Notes: generated by a model not told the origin, from the letters alone. DNA of 64,000 nt from Paenarthrobacter sp. PH39-S1 (GCF_030063245.1 NZ_JASISR010000002.1:1-64000); one strand, 5' to 3'. Shown: positions 25,401 through 34,460, numbered from the stretch's first letter. Numbers and translations are program-made.

Positions 25401-25853
25401 CTGCAGGGCGAGCGGTGGCCGGTCATCCTGCGGGGTGATTGCCCTCGTCGGAAGCAGATTCTGCAGCGCCTCCTCCCAGCCGGACGATTCCCCCGTTGCA
25501 GTGGTGCCGCTAGGGGGCTCGGTAGCGCGGGCGCCGAGCAGCGCTCCGATGAATGGATCGTCTTCGCCGGCGAAGAGAAGCGCCGCGACGTGCTTGCAGT
25601 TCTGCCGGACGGGGCAGCTGCAGATACCCACGGTGCAGGACCATGCCCCATCAACTCCGTGGACGAGTTTGGCTGTGGCGTTATATACGGTGGTTCCGGC
25701 TACCTCGCCTCGCAGCAACCCCGTGCCTGGTTCGAATTCGATCCCGGCAACGCGGTCTGACCTGAAATAATCAAATCCGGCGGCGACGGATTGTTCATTG
25801 ATTCCGGCGGCCCGGGTAACCAGTTCCGAAGAGCCGGCGGGGGGAAACGTCAC
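22458..25853 (-). CDS. SWIM zinc-finger SNF2-family helicase
   Basis: This 1131-residue protein starts with GTG. It carries a SWIM zinc motif near residues 70-90 (CSCPVRQNCKHVAALL), a long middle region of unclear fold, and a C-terminal SNF2 motor: motif I DDMGLGKTVQTLAL (about 693), motif II LDEAQFVKNHQS (about 794), TGTPLENNLMELW, LMLRRTKEQV and the helicase C domain with LKAGGFGLNLTEADYV and AVDRTHRIGQ. Such bacterial HepA/SNF2 proteins translocate on double-stranded DNA; the exact role (repair, transcription recycling) is unknown. It stands alone, convergent with hspR. No restriction or defence genes are next to it. Confidence 0.93.
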   Translation of the reverse strand: MTFPPAGSSELVTRAAGINEQSVAAGFDYFRSDRVAGIEFEPGTGLLRGEVAGTTVYNATAKLVHGVDGAWSCTVGICSCPVRQNCKHVAALLFAGEDDPFIGALLGARATEPPSGTTATGESSGWEEALQNLLPTRAITPQDDRPPLALQFEIEQPVPQFSPAGRRGISGYRDKSPSKPQLNVRPVAMGAKGKWLRTGIGWSTLNYLNFGRKFNESHLEWLIEFLGSHSPVLHHQGAVPPWLSLNTFAGRNLWILLSEAKGIGLNLVHSRGSMEPIRVLDHTAVVQLNLSRPEDGGLDLGALVVVGGSPVAPAIVGSIGRPAHGLFYADDDGLLPDTSVQNAPDAIVPGIITLAPLESPSSEQLLDFVTGAAKVRIPAQDEERFLTQFYPQLKRAADVVSADHSVDLPALSAPTLSLLANFGQDHSLRLHWEWHYAAGTRVSARPLWGRPEDSGSRDEVAEARILVAVGEPWSVVPPMGESANSLWGEPRLSAAVTLQGLHTLAFTEKVLPALALLPGVEVETAGEIADYREAVEAPVVSISTTATNDRDWFDLGIVITLEGEPVSFSDVFSALAAGHTRMLLPSGAHFSLDLPELLKLRELIDEARGLQDSTAGELTISRFQAGLWDELTQLGLVDQQAAAWRSSVEGLLRGADTEPLPAPEALNAILRPYQLEGYNWLSFLFNSGLGGVLADDMGLGKTVQTLALICAAKVEKPDSAPFLVVAPTSVVGNWQAEALRFAPGLRTSAIGETFAKSRLNTGDFFAAADIVVTSYALFRIDFESYASHPWAGLILDEAQFVKNHQSKAYQCARKLAAPFKLAITGTPLENNLMELWTLTSIVAPGLFPSPKRFAEFYQRPIEKSGSSDLLAKLRTRVRPLMLRRTKEQVIKDLPPKQEQVLEVTLNPRHHKVYQTHLQRERQKILGLLENVNKHRFTIFQSLTLLRQLSLDPSLVDEALEGVRSSKLDVLFEQLEDVLEEGHRALIFSQFTGFLSKVKQRLTTQGTKFCYLDGSTRNRGAVVDDFKRGTAPLFLISLKAGGFGLNLTEADYVFILDPWWNPASEAQAVDRTHRIGQEKNVMVYRLVAKDTIEEKVMALKAKKSQLFADVMSGDPLSGGALTAADLAGLFSD

Positions 25854-26021
25854 TGAATAGACTTCCTGCAGGTTATTTAGGGGATCTGAAGACCAGACCT
25901 CTACTGTTCAATCTTAGGCGGCGGCAGGACCCGCATCGCAGCCGCCGCCTGCGTTGTTCGGCCGCTGAGCCGGACAAACTGGGCCCGACCGCGTGGAGTT
26001 GACTTGGATTGAGAGGACGTC

Positions 26022-26396
26022 ATGGATTTTCAACGCATTATCGAAGCCGCCGGACAGTATCTGGACGCTGCCGGAGTGGCCGTCATGATCGTTGGGGCAT
26101 TGGTATCTTTTCCGTTGGCCCTGCGCGGCTACCGGCCAAAGCGGGTGGCAGGGGCCGGCAAGCTATCCCTGTACACGGCGTACCGTCAACTCCTCGGGAG
26201 GTCCATTCTGCTGGGTCTTGAGCTGCTGGTGGCCGCAGACATTATCCGGACCGTCGCGGTGACCCCGACGTTTACCAGCGTGGGGGTGCTGGCCGTCATC
26301 GTGATTATTCGTACGTTCCTCAGTTTTTCCCTGGAGTTGGAAATTACCGGACGGTGGCCGTGGCAGAAGCAGCCCGACCCAGCGGTAGCCGTGTAA
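26022..26396 (+). CDS. DUF1622 membrane protein
   Basis: The 124-residue protein has three hydrophobic segments and the DUF1622 pattern YRQLLGRSILLGLELLVAADIIRT and VIVIIRTFLSFSLELEITGRWPW. The family is a small integral membrane protein of unknown function. GAGAGGA precedes the ATG. It is a single gene between two unrelated genes. Confidence 0.87.
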   Translation: MDFQRIIEAAGQYLDAAGVAVMIVGALVSFPLALRGYRPKRVAGAGKLSLYTAYRQLLGRSILLGLELLVAADIIRTVAVTPTFTSVGVLAVIVIIRTFLSFSLELEITGRWPWQKQPDPAVAV

Positions 26397-26560
26397 AGCG
26401 GCAAGGGCCCCTCACACACGAAGTCATACAGCATTCGAAAGTCCCATGAGAAAATTCCATTAACCTACCAGATTGACGGAACAGATTTGACGGCTCAGGT
26501 CGGGCTATACAAGTTTGTCGGTCCCGCGCCTGAGGTGTGTTCCGGCGGTGGGACCCGGGA

Positions 26561-28219
26561 TTAGGGCGACGAGAATCGGCCGGGTACGACTTGGCGGAAG
26601 TATTTCTTTCTCTTGGCGGTGGTTCTCGTTCCCGGCCGGCCGGCTCCCGTTCGTGTGGTGCCGGGTAGGGCGGGTGCGGTGGATTGGTAGGTGTGTCCGG
26701 TGGGGGTGGTGATTTGGACGGTATGGCGGGGTCCGGGTCGTGGGATGGAGGACCAGCCGGGCGCTTCCTTGGCGAGGTTGCAGCGTTCGCATGTTCCCTC
26801 CCCGTTGATTTCGCTGGTGGCGCCTTTGCGGTTGTGTGGCATGATGTGGTCCGCGTGCCGGATCGGCGCGTCGCAGTAGGGGGTGCGGCAGGTCTGGTCC
26901 CTGGTCCGGATGAGGCGTTGCAGTCCCGGCGGGAAGAACCTGGACCTCGCGTCCATGCCGACGAGCTGCCCGGTCCCCGGGGCGGTGAACAGTCTGCGCA
27001 GCGACACCCGGATCCCCGGCTCATCCGGCATCGCCGCGTCCGGCATCGCCGCGTCCGGCATCTCCCCGCCCGGCATCTCCCCGCCGGGCATCTCCCCGCC
27101 GGGCATCTCCCCGTCCGGCATCTCCCCGCCGGAGCTGCCGGCGGATCCACCGGGTTTGGTGGGTCCGGTGGCGGGTCTGTTGGTGGGTCTGTTGGTGTGG
27201 GGGCGGCGGGTGAGGTTCCGGGCCCATTGCGCGGGGACGATGCCGTAGCCGGGGAGGTAGGCTGGTTCGCTGTCGCCCTGGAAGAGGGTCCGGTCTGTCA
27301 TGACGAGTTGGATCTCAACGCCGGTGATCCCGCCGGGGGTACCGGTGACGCGGTGGACGAGGGTGTCGGCCATGATCTGCCCGCGTCCGCGTCCGTCTCC
27401 GGACGCGCGCAGGGAATCCGCTTCCCTCGCCAGTGCCGCGTACACGGCCACGCCCTGAGCGACGGGGAGCAGCCCGGTCAGGTACGTCATGGTGTCCGGT
27501 GCGGGCCGGCAGCTGACGTGCCGGTCGTTTTCGGCCTTCGCGTTCCGCGCGGTGACGGACTGCGGGTCAAGGGCGTACGCGACCCGTTTGGCCTCGTTGA
27601 CGAGCTTGTTGTTCCCCATCCCCGCCAGCGCCCCGGTGTCGGCGGCGAGCCCGGCATCAACGGTGCGCCGGTCATCGGCGCTCAGGCACGCGGTCTCCCG
27701 GGCCAGCAGTACCGCCCGCCACTCATTGAGCAGCCCGCTGCTCAGGGCCGTGAGGGTGTGCGGCATCTCGGTCACGAGGATCCGGGCCAGGCCCAGCAGC
27801 CGGTTTCCCTGCTGCGGGGATTCCCGCCGCGCCAACGCGATCTGCCCCCCGATGCCCTTGCCCAGCTCCGCGGCCGGGATACCCGCCCCGGCCTGCGCGC
27901 GGCGCTGGGACGCGTCGAACGCGGCAGCGGTACGGGCCTGCCCCGCGCAGGCAGCGGATTTGAGGTCCTCCATCACCCGCAGCAACCCAATCCGCTCCCC
28001 GTCATCCCCGTCCTCGGGATCCATCCCCGCCAAAACAGTGATCCACCCCGCAATCATCCCAACCCGACCAGCAACAACAGGACCAGCAGCAACAGGACCG
28101 GTGGCCGGACCGGCGGCAGTTCGGGCGCCCGAGTGGGCAGCACCGAGGGTCGAAGCCGGGGGTGTGCCGGCCGCGTTGTGTGCGGACCCTGCGGAACCGG
28201 AACTCGATGTATCGAACAT
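26561..28219 (-). CDS. DUF222/HNH endonuclease-domain protein
   Basis: From ATG 28217-28219 the product is 552 residues: an Ala/Gly-rich start, a DUF222 (13E12-repeat type) domain, a low-complexity spacer of seven pentapeptides (GEMPG/DAAMP type), then an HNH nuclease domain with [20 protein letters not shown] and [13 protein letters not shown] holding the zinc cysteines and catalytic His. Genes of this kind are multicopy in Arthrobacter and mycobacteria; their role is unproven, possibly mobile. A TATTAT box seven bases before the ATG suggests a leaderless transcript. Confidence 0.88.
   Translation of the reverse strand: MFDTSSSGSAGSAHNAAGTPPASTLGAAHSGARTAAGPATGPVAAGPVVAGRVGMIAGWITVLAGMDPEDGDDGERIGLLRVMEDLKSAACAGQARTAAAFDASQRRAQAGAGIPAAELGKGIGGQIALARRESPQQGNRLLGLARILVTEMPHTLTALSSGLLNEWRAVLLARETACLSADDRRTVDAGLAADTGALAGMGNNKLVNEAKRVAYALDPQSVTARNAKAENDRHVSCRPAPDTMTYLTGLLPVAQGVAVYAALAREADSLRASGDGRGRGQIMADTLVHRVTGTPGGITGVEIQLVMTDRTLFQGDSEPAYLPGYGIVPAQWARNLTRRPHTNRPTNRPATGPTKPGGSAGSSGGEMPDGEMPGGEMPGGEMPGGEMPDAAMPDAAMPDEPGIRVSLRRLFTAPGTGQLVGMDARSRFFPPGLQRLIRTRDQTCRTPYCDAPIRHADHIMPHNRKGATSEINGEGTCERCNLAKEAPGWSSIPRPGPRHTVQITTPTGHTYQSTAPALPGTTRTGAGRPGTRTTAKRKKYFRQVVPGRFSSP
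27027..27131. repeat. In-frame 15-bp minisatellite, seven copies
   Basis: GGCATCTCCCCGCCG-type units start at 27027, 27042, 27057, 27072, 27087, 27102 and 27117. Copies differ at a few bases. They encode pentapeptides between the DUF222 and HNH domains, so copy number could change without breaking the frame. Confidence 0.93.
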
Positions 28220-28226
28220 GTATACT

Positions 28227-28232
28227 ATAATA
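28227..28232 (-). promoter_or_regulatory. -10 box for leaderless HNH transcript
   Basis: TATTAT on the minus strand ends seven bases before the ATG at 28219. No clear -35 was found. Confidence 0.5.
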
Positions 28233-28489
28233 CGCGCTGACGGAAGAGAATAATAGTACTTATTTTGAGTTGGGGATAACCTCTTGAGCGGGGCTAACTT
28301 ATTTCCCTGTTGCCGGTTTCCCGGTTTCCCGGCGCGCCGCCCCGGGGTCCACGGGGCGCCTGTCGACCACCCGAACGCAACGGGGGCCCTGGTCGAACAC
28401 AGGCACACGCCGGCGGCGTAACGGACGCTGGCACTGACCGACCCGGCCATTTCGTGGCACAGCTCCCGATATGGAAGACTACTAGCTAA

Positions 28490-28577
28490 GGAAGGTTGTC
28501 CGAGCGGCCGATGGAGCTGGTCTTGAAAACCAGTGTGCGGTAACCCCGTACCGCGAGTTCGAATCTCGCACCTTCCG
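28490..28577 (+). tRNA. tRNA-Ser (UGA)
   Basis: The acceptor arms GGAAGGT and ACCTTCC pair, with G as discriminator. The anticodon loop CTTGAAA gives UGA, and a long variable arm (TGTGCGGTAACCCCGTACCGC region) and the T loop TTCGAAT are present. CCA is not encoded. Confidence 0.96.
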
Positions 28578-28705
28578 CAAAGTGCAGCGTACGCATGGAT
28601 CACAGGCCGGTTGGCACAATCCTAGGATTAAGCCGGTCGGCCTGTTTCTTGATGCCATCCGAAAACGGACCGAGGGCTGGTGTCAGGGCAAGGGCCAAGT
28701 CGGTA

Positions 28706-28751
28706 CCTTGCCCACCGCCAAGCCGATGCCTTGCCCACCGTCAAGCCGATG
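28706..28751. repeat. 23-bp tandem duplication
   Basis: Two copies of a 23-bp unit beginning CCTTGCCCACCGCCAAGC differ by one base. They lie in the 200-bp gap after tRNA-Ser, which otherwise shows no gene. Confidence 0.85.
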
Positions 28752-28780
28752 CCAGGCCGGCCACAGGCCCATGCCCCGGC

Positions 28781-30760
28781 TCAGGAGGCCAAAATGTCCG
28801 CCGCGATCAGATCCGCATCCTGGAGGGTGCGGTAACCGCTGCGGTATTTTCCCCGGGATTCCGCTGCGATGGCGGTGCCCCACTGCACGGAGGACAGCTG
28901 GAGGCCCAGCACGTACAGTCCTTCGGTGCGGCCTCCGCTGGCCCCGATCGGCCGATACGGTGGAGCCGTCACCTCCAAACCGCTGGTAACCACGGGTTCG
29001 CCGTCGGCCGCAATCATGATCCGCGGACGCACCAGACCGTCGGCCAGCAGGCCCTCCAGCAGGGGGGAACGGTTCATGAGCACGAGGTTCGCAGGCGCCA
29101 GGGCCTCGACCAGAGACCGCGCCCGCAGCGGTTCAGCCTTGACCCAGGGCGAGATGGCCGTGAACGTTCCATCCTCAGGATCGACGCCAAACACCGGGTC
29201 GGGGCCGACAAAGCGGACGACGCCGGCACGCGCCAGCGCGGCCAGCTGCTCCATGCGCAGGGCCGGCGGCCCGCTGGCAAGGCCTTCCACGAAGGCCTCG
29301 AACCAGCCGCGTAGGCCGCCCAGCCAGGACTCGCCGGTGATGCCGCCGTCGGCGACCAGGGCTTTAATCACCGCCCGTCCCGCATTCAATACGCCGATGG
29401 CCATCTTGACCGGATCCGTCTCGCCGGCGGCGGAACCGCGCGCGTCAGCTTGCAGATAGGTCTCCATGGCGTCGTCGAACTCGGCGTGCGAGGCGAAGGA
29501 GCGCCCGGCGAAGGGACGCGCCAGGCCCGGCAGATCCAGCCGAAACGCGGCCGGCACGGACCGGGCCACCAGTGCGTCGACATCGCCCTCCCAACCGCTG
29601 CCCGCCGCCGTCGAATGGGAGAGCAATGTGTCCAGCTCAGCCAGGAAACCGGATCGGAGGGCAGCCCCGTCGTCGCTGCGCGCCAGCGTGCAGTAGTAGG
29701 CCCACAGCGCGTCGCGGTGCAGCAGCGGCCACAGGTCCTGGTCGAATCCGGGCTGGATACCGGCGGCGGTCAGTGCGGAAACGGCCTCTTCTGTGAAAAA
29801 GCGCAGGCCGACGCCCTGCGGGTAGTAGGTGGTCAGCGCGGCCTTGGCACGGTAGGGCGCGCCGCGGCGGGACGCGGCCAGGATCAGCGGTTCCCGGCCG
29901 GACGGAAGGTAATTCAGGGCTTCACCGGGCTGCTCCCCGATGGCTTCAAAGCGGCCTCCCCTACCCTGCGTCAGCTGACCGACGACGTCGAAGAAATTCA
30001 GTCCCATGCCGCGGACCAGCACCGGTTCGCCGCCCGGCACTTCATCCCAGTCCACGTCGTTGGGAACGGCTGGGGGCCAATAGCGCAGTCCAAGCTTCCG
30101 GGCACTGGCCGCCAACTGCTGTTGATGCGGGTTCAGCCGCGCGGGCAGATGCCCCAATGCCAGAACCACGTGGTCGGCCGCGAGGGCGCCTCCATCGGCG
30201 AGTTCGACGACGAACTGTCCGGCCGCCGTCTGTTCCGGGGCACCGGGGAGCGCCCCGGCGGAGACGACCGGGCGAACAGCGGCGCGGACGCGTGTGGCAC
30301 TGGTGGCGTGGACCCGGATGGTGGTGCCCGACGGGGCGTGCTCCAGCAGCGCGGCGAAGGTACGGCGCAGATACCGTCCGTAGAGGGCACGGCTGGGGAA
30401 GCCGTCGGCTTCGAGCGCGGCCAGTTCCGCTGTTTCGGCGGCAGTCAGGTCAGAGTCCGGGAGGCTCCGCTGCTGGCGGCGCCAGTCGTCAAAGCTGCCT
30501 CCGGTCAGCGGCACGGCACTCATTGCCTGATCCGGGATCAGGGTGGGAAAAAACGACGGCGTATTCATCAGGTACAGCGGCGACTGGTCCGTCCGCCAGA
30601 CATGTCCGGGTCCCGCCGGATAGGGATCGATCAGGTCGATGTCCAGGCCGGGTTGCCCTCCGGGACTTAGGGCGCAGCGGGCGAGCAGACGCTCCAGCAC
30701 TGACGTTCCACGCGGACCCGCTCCCACAATCACCACCCGGAGCCTGCTCGCATCAACCAT
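28781..30760 (-). CDS. FAD/NAD(P)-binding protein
   Basis: This 659-residue protein begins with a dinucleotide fold, RVVIVGAGPRGTSVLERLL (about residues 8-26), followed by PAGPGHVWRTDQSPLYLMNT and later VLALGHLPARL, as in the large FAD/NAD(P)-binding proteins of the NAD_binding_9 group. That group is related to lysine/ornithine N-monooxygenase-like folds and its substrate is unknown. It is a single gene between two tRNA-Ser genes. TAAGCT six bases before ATG 30758-30760 and the absence of a ribosome site suggest a leaderless message. Confidence 0.82.
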   Translation of the reverse strand: MVDASRLRVVIVGAGPRGTSVLERLLARCALSPGGQPGLDIDLIDPYPAGPGHVWRTDQSPLYLMNTPSFFPTLIPDQAMSAVPLTGGSFDDWRRQQRSLPDSDLTAAETAELAALEADGFPSRALYGRYLRRTFAALLEHAPSGTTIRVHATSATRVRAAVRPVVSAGALPGAPEQTAAGQFVVELADGGALAADHVVLALGHLPARLNPHQQQLAASARKLGLRYWPPAVPNDVDWDEVPGGEPVLVRGMGLNFFDVVGQLTQGRGGRFEAIGEQPGEALNYLPSGREPLILAASRRGAPYRAKAALTTYYPQGVGLRFFTEEAVSALTAAGIQPGFDQDLWPLLHRDALWAYYCTLARSDDGAALRSGFLAELDTLLSHSTAAGSGWEGDVDALVARSVPAAFRLDLPGLARPFAGRSFASHAEFDDAMETYLQADARGSAAGETDPVKMAIGVLNAGRAVIKALVADGGITGESWLGGLRGWFEAFVEGLASGPPALRMEQLAALARAGVVRFVGPDPVFGVDPEDGTFTAISPWVKAEPLRARSLVEALAPANLVLMNRSPLLEGLLADGLVRPRIMIAADGEPVVTSGLEVTAPPYRPIGASGGRTEGLYVLGLQLSSVQWGTAIAAESRGKYRSGYRTLQDADLIAADILAS

Positions 30761-30968
30761 GATTCGAGCTTAACCGACGCTCGCCGCGGCGCAGGACGCA
30801 GTCCGCCGGGTCCATAATGGGTGCCACCCTACGAAGCGCACCGCGGTCCCTCAGAATCCGGCCCGCCTGGTCCATGTGCCGGATGCTCCCGGTGGACGTT
30901 TTGCTTTGCAGCCGCTCTTTTCGGTAACCTAGGTAGGCTGGCTCCGGGCTTCTACCGGGGTCAGCGCT

Positions 30969-31056
30969 GGAGACGTGCCAGAGCGGCCGAATGGGCTTCA
31001 CTGCTAATGAAGTGTGGGGCACAACTCCACCGGGGGTTCAAATCCCCCCGTCTCCG
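30969..31056 (+). tRNA. tRNA-Ser (GCU)
   Basis: Acceptor arms GGAGACG and CGTCTCC pair. The anticodon loop CTGCTAA gives GCU. A long variable arm and the T loop TTCAAAT are present, and CCA is encoded right after the discriminator G (31057-31059). Confidence 0.96.
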
Positions 31057-31068
31057 CCAAGTCAGTTA

Positions 31069-31111
31069 CAGCAGGCCCCCGGCAGGCGAAAGCCCGCCGG
31101 GGGTTCTGCTG
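31069..31111 (+). terminator. Terminator hairpin after tRNA-Ser (GCU)
   Basis: CAGCAGGCCCCCGGC pairs with the downstream GCCGGGGGTTCTGCTG, with one mismatch and a short loop. It lies between the tRNA and the convergent narI and can serve both. Confidence 0.7.
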
Positions 31112-31208
31112 TCTTGGGCTGGTTCTCGCGCTGTGGCATCCATAAGTGCGTCCGATAGGCTCGGGACCGGCATAGTGGTGCTCTGCAGGCCCAAGTTGGC
31201 TTTGTGAA

Positions 31209-31961
31209 TCAACGATGACGTGTATCGCGGTCCCTGGTGCCGACTGCGGACCAGCCTCGGCGCACCGGCGCGCTGGAGGTCCGGCCTTTGTCCCGTGAGC
31301 GGTAAACGATGTACGGGCGGAACAGGTAGTGCAGCGGGGCCGTGAAGGCATGCACGAGGCGGGTGAACGGCCAGATCGTGAAAAGGAGCATCCCCACCAG
31401 CGTATGCAGATGGAAGGAGAACGGAGCGCTGGCCATGGCCGTGACATCCGGCTGGAAAACGAAAAGGGACCGGAACCAGGGCGCGACGGTCTCGCGATAA
31501 TTATGCCCCTCTCCGCCCAGAAACACGCTGGCCAGTGTGGTCCATAGCCCGAAGATAATGGCCGCGGTGAGGACTATATACATGCTCTTGTCGTTCTTTG
31601 TTGTGGCCATAAATACCGGCCCGGTCGTTCGACGGCGGTAGATGAGCAGGAGGATGCCGCCCAGCGTGCCGACACCGGCGATCCCGCCCACCACGAGGGC
31701 ATTGAAATGGTAGAACTCCTGGCTCATCCCTACAGCCCGCGTCCACGACAGCGGGATGACCAGCCCAAAGAAATGACCGGCGATGACGGCGAGCAGGCCG
31801 AAATGGAAGACGGGCGAGCCAATGCGCAGCAGCCTTGATTCGTACAGCTGGGAGGACCGAGTGGTCCAGCCGAACTGGTCGTACCTGTACCGCCAGATCA
31901 AGCCGCCAACCAGCACGACCATCATGACGTAGGGCAGCACGCCCCAGAGCAGGATGTCCAT
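31209..31961 (-). CDS. narI: Respiratory nitrate reductase gamma subunit
   Basis: The 250-residue protein has five hydrophobic segments and NarI features: LWGVLPYVMMVVLVGGLIWRYRYDQFGWT, SPVFHFGLLAVIAGHFFGL with heme-ligand histidines, and PFSFHLHTLVGMLLFTIWPFTRLVHAFTAP. It is the di-heme cytochrome b that oxidises menaquinol and passes electrons to NarH. It is the last gene of narGHJI and begins one base after narJ ends. Confidence 0.96.
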   Translation of the reverse strand: MDILLWGVLPYVMMVVLVGGLIWRYRYDQFGWTTRSSQLYESRLLRIGSPVFHFGLLAVIAGHFFGLVIPLSWTRAVGMSQEFYHFNALVVGGIAGVGTLGGILLLIYRRRTTGPVFMATTKNDKSMYIVLTAAIIFGLWTTLASVFLGGEGHNYRETVAPWFRSLFVFQPDVTAMASAPFSFHLHTLVGMLLFTIWPFTRLVHAFTAPLHYLFRPYIVYRSRDKGRTSSAPVRRGWSAVGTRDRDTRHR

Positions 31962-31962
31962 G

Positions 31963-32661
31963 TCAGGTCCCTTTCAGCGGGAGCAGCCGCGGATCGTAGG
32001 GCTCCAGGCCAACCGATTCGGTGGGTGGGCCGTAGCCGGCCATCTTCATGACGGCCTGTTGATCGGCGGGGGATTTTCCGGGCAGGGTGTCACAGATGGC
32101 CTGCAGGATCCGGGTATGGGGCAGCTTGTCATCGAGCAGACCGAGCCGGAGCATTTCCAGGCTGGGCCGGTACTGGATCAGCAGGTCCCGGCCGGCGTCC
32201 ACATCCACGCGGGCGGCGAACTCCAGCACCATCGGGAGGTAGTCCGGCAGTTCGCCGTGGGTGTCCACCAGGAAGTCGCTGCGCCGGTAGACCTGTTTGA
32301 AGGCGCCCAAGACCTCGCCCCGCCGGCGCGTGTCACCGTCGGTCCAGTAGGACAGGTGCAGGGCGTGGCGCTTGCCGAGGTCGAATTCCTTAACATAGCG
32401 GGTCTGGACATCCATCGGCGTACCGGAGCTCAGGTGCGCCAGAACCGGCTCGAAGTCCTCGCCTACGCCCGGATGCCGCTTGAGCACGGACCGGATCAGC
32501 GGCAGCCGTTCCAGCACCTCTTGGTCCGGGTAGGAAAGACACCAGGATGCCGCCAGATAAACCGCCCTGTCCCGGTCTGTCCTCCCACCCGCTGTTGCCG
32601 GCTTGCTGCCCGCCTTGTTACTGGACGAACTGTTACGGGCCGGCTTGTCGTGCTTCCTCAT
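31963..32661 (-). CDS. narJ: Nitrate reductase assembly chaperone
   Basis: This 232-residue protein of the TorD/NarJ chaperone family has YLAASWCLSYPDQEVLERLPLI and VKEFDLGKRHALHLSYWTDGDTRRRGE. The Ser/Lys-rich N-terminal tail is variable. NarJ inserts molybdenum cofactor into NarG before membrane attachment and is not part of the final enzyme. Its ATG overlaps the narH stop. Confidence 0.95.
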   Translation of the reverse strand: MRKHDKPARNSSSSNKAGSKPATAGGRTDRDRAVYLAASWCLSYPDQEVLERLPLIRSVLKRHPGVGEDFEPVLAHLSSGTPMDVQTRYVKEFDLGKRHALHLSYWTDGDTRRRGEVLGAFKQVYRRSDFLVDTHGELPDYLPMVLEFAARVDVDAGRDLLIQYRPSLEMLRLGLLDDKLPHTRILQAICDTLPGKSPADQQAVMKMAGYGPPTESVGLEPYDPRLLPLKGT

Positions 32662-34460
32662 GGTTCCTCCCGGGCCAGTGCATCGGGGTCATTGTCCGCG
32701 GGGTTTCCCGACGCCCCGGAAGCCGAGGCGCTGGGTCCGCCGGCGTAGGGGCCGGGACCGGCACGGCCCCCGCTGTGGGCGGGGGAATCCGCGCTCATCT
32801 GCGGCTCGTCCCGCTTGTCCGGGAAGAGCCCGCGGGGCGTCCCGTTGCCGTCCCAATTGAGCAGGTTGACCCTGCCCCGCAGGGACTCTTCGCCGGAGAC
32901 GGAATCGGAGGTCTGCCGGTCGCGCAGCGCATGGAACGTTTCCACGGCCACCGGCGTGGGTTTGCCGCTGGCCTCGCCGAACGGCGTATCCTGCATGCCC
33001 GGACCGCCGTCGAAGTCCAGGGAACAGCCCAATTCCTCCAGATCATGGGCCTGTTCCACGTGGGCCTTGGGGATGACATAGCGTTCCTCGTATTTGGCGA
33101 TGGCCATGAGACGGTACATTTCATACATTTCCTGGCCTTCCATGCCCACCGCGGATGGGATGGAATCATCCGGATCATTGCCCAGGCTGATACCCCGCAT
33201 ATAGGAGCGCATGGCAGCGAGCTTTTTCAGGACGTCGGTGACCCTGTCCGCATCGCCGGCGGTGAACAGCTCCGCCAGGTACTCGACCGGAATCCGCAGG
33301 GCATCGATGGCGCCAAAAAGGTTTCCATGGTCCTCGGCGTCGTGGCCCTGTTCCTTGAGCAGGTCCACCACAGGGGACAGCGGCGGGACGTACCAAACCA
33401 TCGGCATCGTCCGGTATTCGGGGTGCAAGGGCAGCGCCACCTTGTAGACCTTGGTTAGCGCATAAACCGGCGAGCGCTGCGCCGCGTCGATCCAGTCCTC
33501 CTGGATGCCCTGCGCCCGCGCCTCAGCCATCACCGCCGGGTCGTGCGGATCAAGCAGCACGTCCATCTGCGCGTCGTACAGTTCCTGCGGATCGGTCACT
33601 GACGCAGCCGCGGTGACCTTGTCGGCGTCGTACAGGAAGAGCCCAAGGTAACGCAGCCGACCGACGCAGGTTTCAGAACAAACGGTCGGCAGTCCAACCT
33701 CGATCCGGGGATAGCAGAAGGTGCATTTTTCGGCCTTGCCGGTCTTGTGGTTGAAATACATTTTCTTGTACGGGCACCCCGTGACGCATTGGCGCCAGCC
33801 GCGGCACTTGTCCTGGTCCACCAGGACGATGCCGTCTTCCACCCGCTTGTAGATGGCGCCGGAGGGGCAGGACGCCATGCAGGAGGGATTCAGGCAGTGC
33901 TCACAGATCCGCGGCAGGTAGAACATGAAGGTCTTTTCGAATTCAAGTTGGATCTTGGCTTCGGATTCACGGCGGACCTTTTCGACGATCGGATCCAGGT
34001 GCCCCATTTCGGGGGCGCCGCCCAGGTCATCGTCCCAGTTGGCGGACCAGCTGATTTTCGTATCCTTGCCGGTGATCAGTGACTTTGGCCGGGCCACCGG
34101 AAAATCGTCGCCCAAGGGCGCATCGATCAGGGTCTTGTAGTCGTAGGTCCAGGGTTCGTAGTAATCCTTGAGCTCGGGCTGGACCGGGCTGGCGAAGAGT
34201 CCGAGCATCTTCTTGACCCGTCCGCCGGCCTTGAGGACCAGTTTCCCGCGCTTGTTCAGCGACCAGCCGCCCTGCCATTTTTCCTGATCCTCATACCGGC
34301 GCGGATACCCCTGCCCGGGCCGCGTTTCCACATTGTTGAACCAGACATATTCGGTGCCGGCCCGGTTGGTCCAGGCCTGTTTGCAGGTGACCGAACAGGT
34401 GTGGCAGCCGATGCATTTATCCAGGTTCATGACCATGCCCATTTGAGCCATTACACGCAT
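32658..34460 (-). CDS. narH: Respiratory nitrate reductase beta subunit
   Basis: I choose ATG 34458-34460, which overlaps the narG TGA and follows AGGAGGT, giving 600 residues. Four cysteine clusters for [Fe-S] centres are present: CIGCHTCSVTCKQ, CEHCLNPSCMASCPSG, CRGWRQCVTGCPY (with the Trp replacing a Cys as in NarH) and CTFCYPRIE...CSETCVGR. NarH relays electrons from NarI to NarG. The last about 60 residues are a Gly/Ser/Pro-rich tail beyond the usual end of the family, of no known role. Confidence 0.97.
   Translation of the reverse strand: MRVMAQMGMVMNLDKCIGCHTCSVTCKQAWTNRAGTEYVWFNNVETRPGQGYPRRYEDQEKWQGGWSLNKRGKLVLKAGGRVKKMLGLFASPVQPELKDYYEPWTYDYKTLIDAPLGDDFPVARPKSLITGKDTKISWSANWDDDLGGAPEMGHLDPIVEKVRRESEAKIQLEFEKTFMFYLPRICEHCLNPSCMASCPSGAIYKRVEDGIVLVDQDKCRGWRQCVTGCPYKKMYFNHKTGKAEKCTFCYPRIEVGLPTVCSETCVGRLRYLGLFLYDADKVTAAASVTDPQELYDAQMDVLLDPHDPAVMAEARAQGIQEDWIDAAQRSPVYALTKVYKVALPLHPEYRTMPMVWYVPPLSPVVDLLKEQGHDAEDHGNLFGAIDALRIPVEYLAELFTAGDADRVTDVLKKLAAMRSYMRGISLGNDPDDSIPSAVGMEGQEMYEMYRLMAIAKYEERYVIPKAHVEQAHDLEELGCSLDFDGGPGMQDTPFGEASGKPTPVAVETFHALRDRQTSDSVSGEESLRGRVNLLNWDGNGTPRGLFPDKRDEPQMSADSPAHSGGRAGPGPYAGGPSASASGASGNPADNDPDALAREEP

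Noticed and set aside
27027-27131. Short regular repeats that could suggest a CRISPR array
   Set aside because: The units are directly adjacent 15-bp copies without spacers, in frame within a coding sequence. It is a minisatellite.
22458-28219. SNF2 helicase plus HNH protein read as a possible defence island
   Set aside because: The helicase, DUF1622 and HNH genes are on different transcripts, spaced apart and lacking known defence partners. DUF222/HNH genes are common multicopy genes, so the adjacency alone is not evidence.
29450-30670. A 406-codon plus-strand frame opposite the FAD/NAD(P)-binding gene
   Set aside because: It is an antisense shadow of a gene with a clear dinucleotide-binding motif, with composition unlike a folded protein.
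28490-31059. Two tRNA-Ser genes as flanks of an integrated element
   Set aside because: They have different anticodons and no repeated 3' ends or integrase. The gene between them looks like ordinary chromosomal content.
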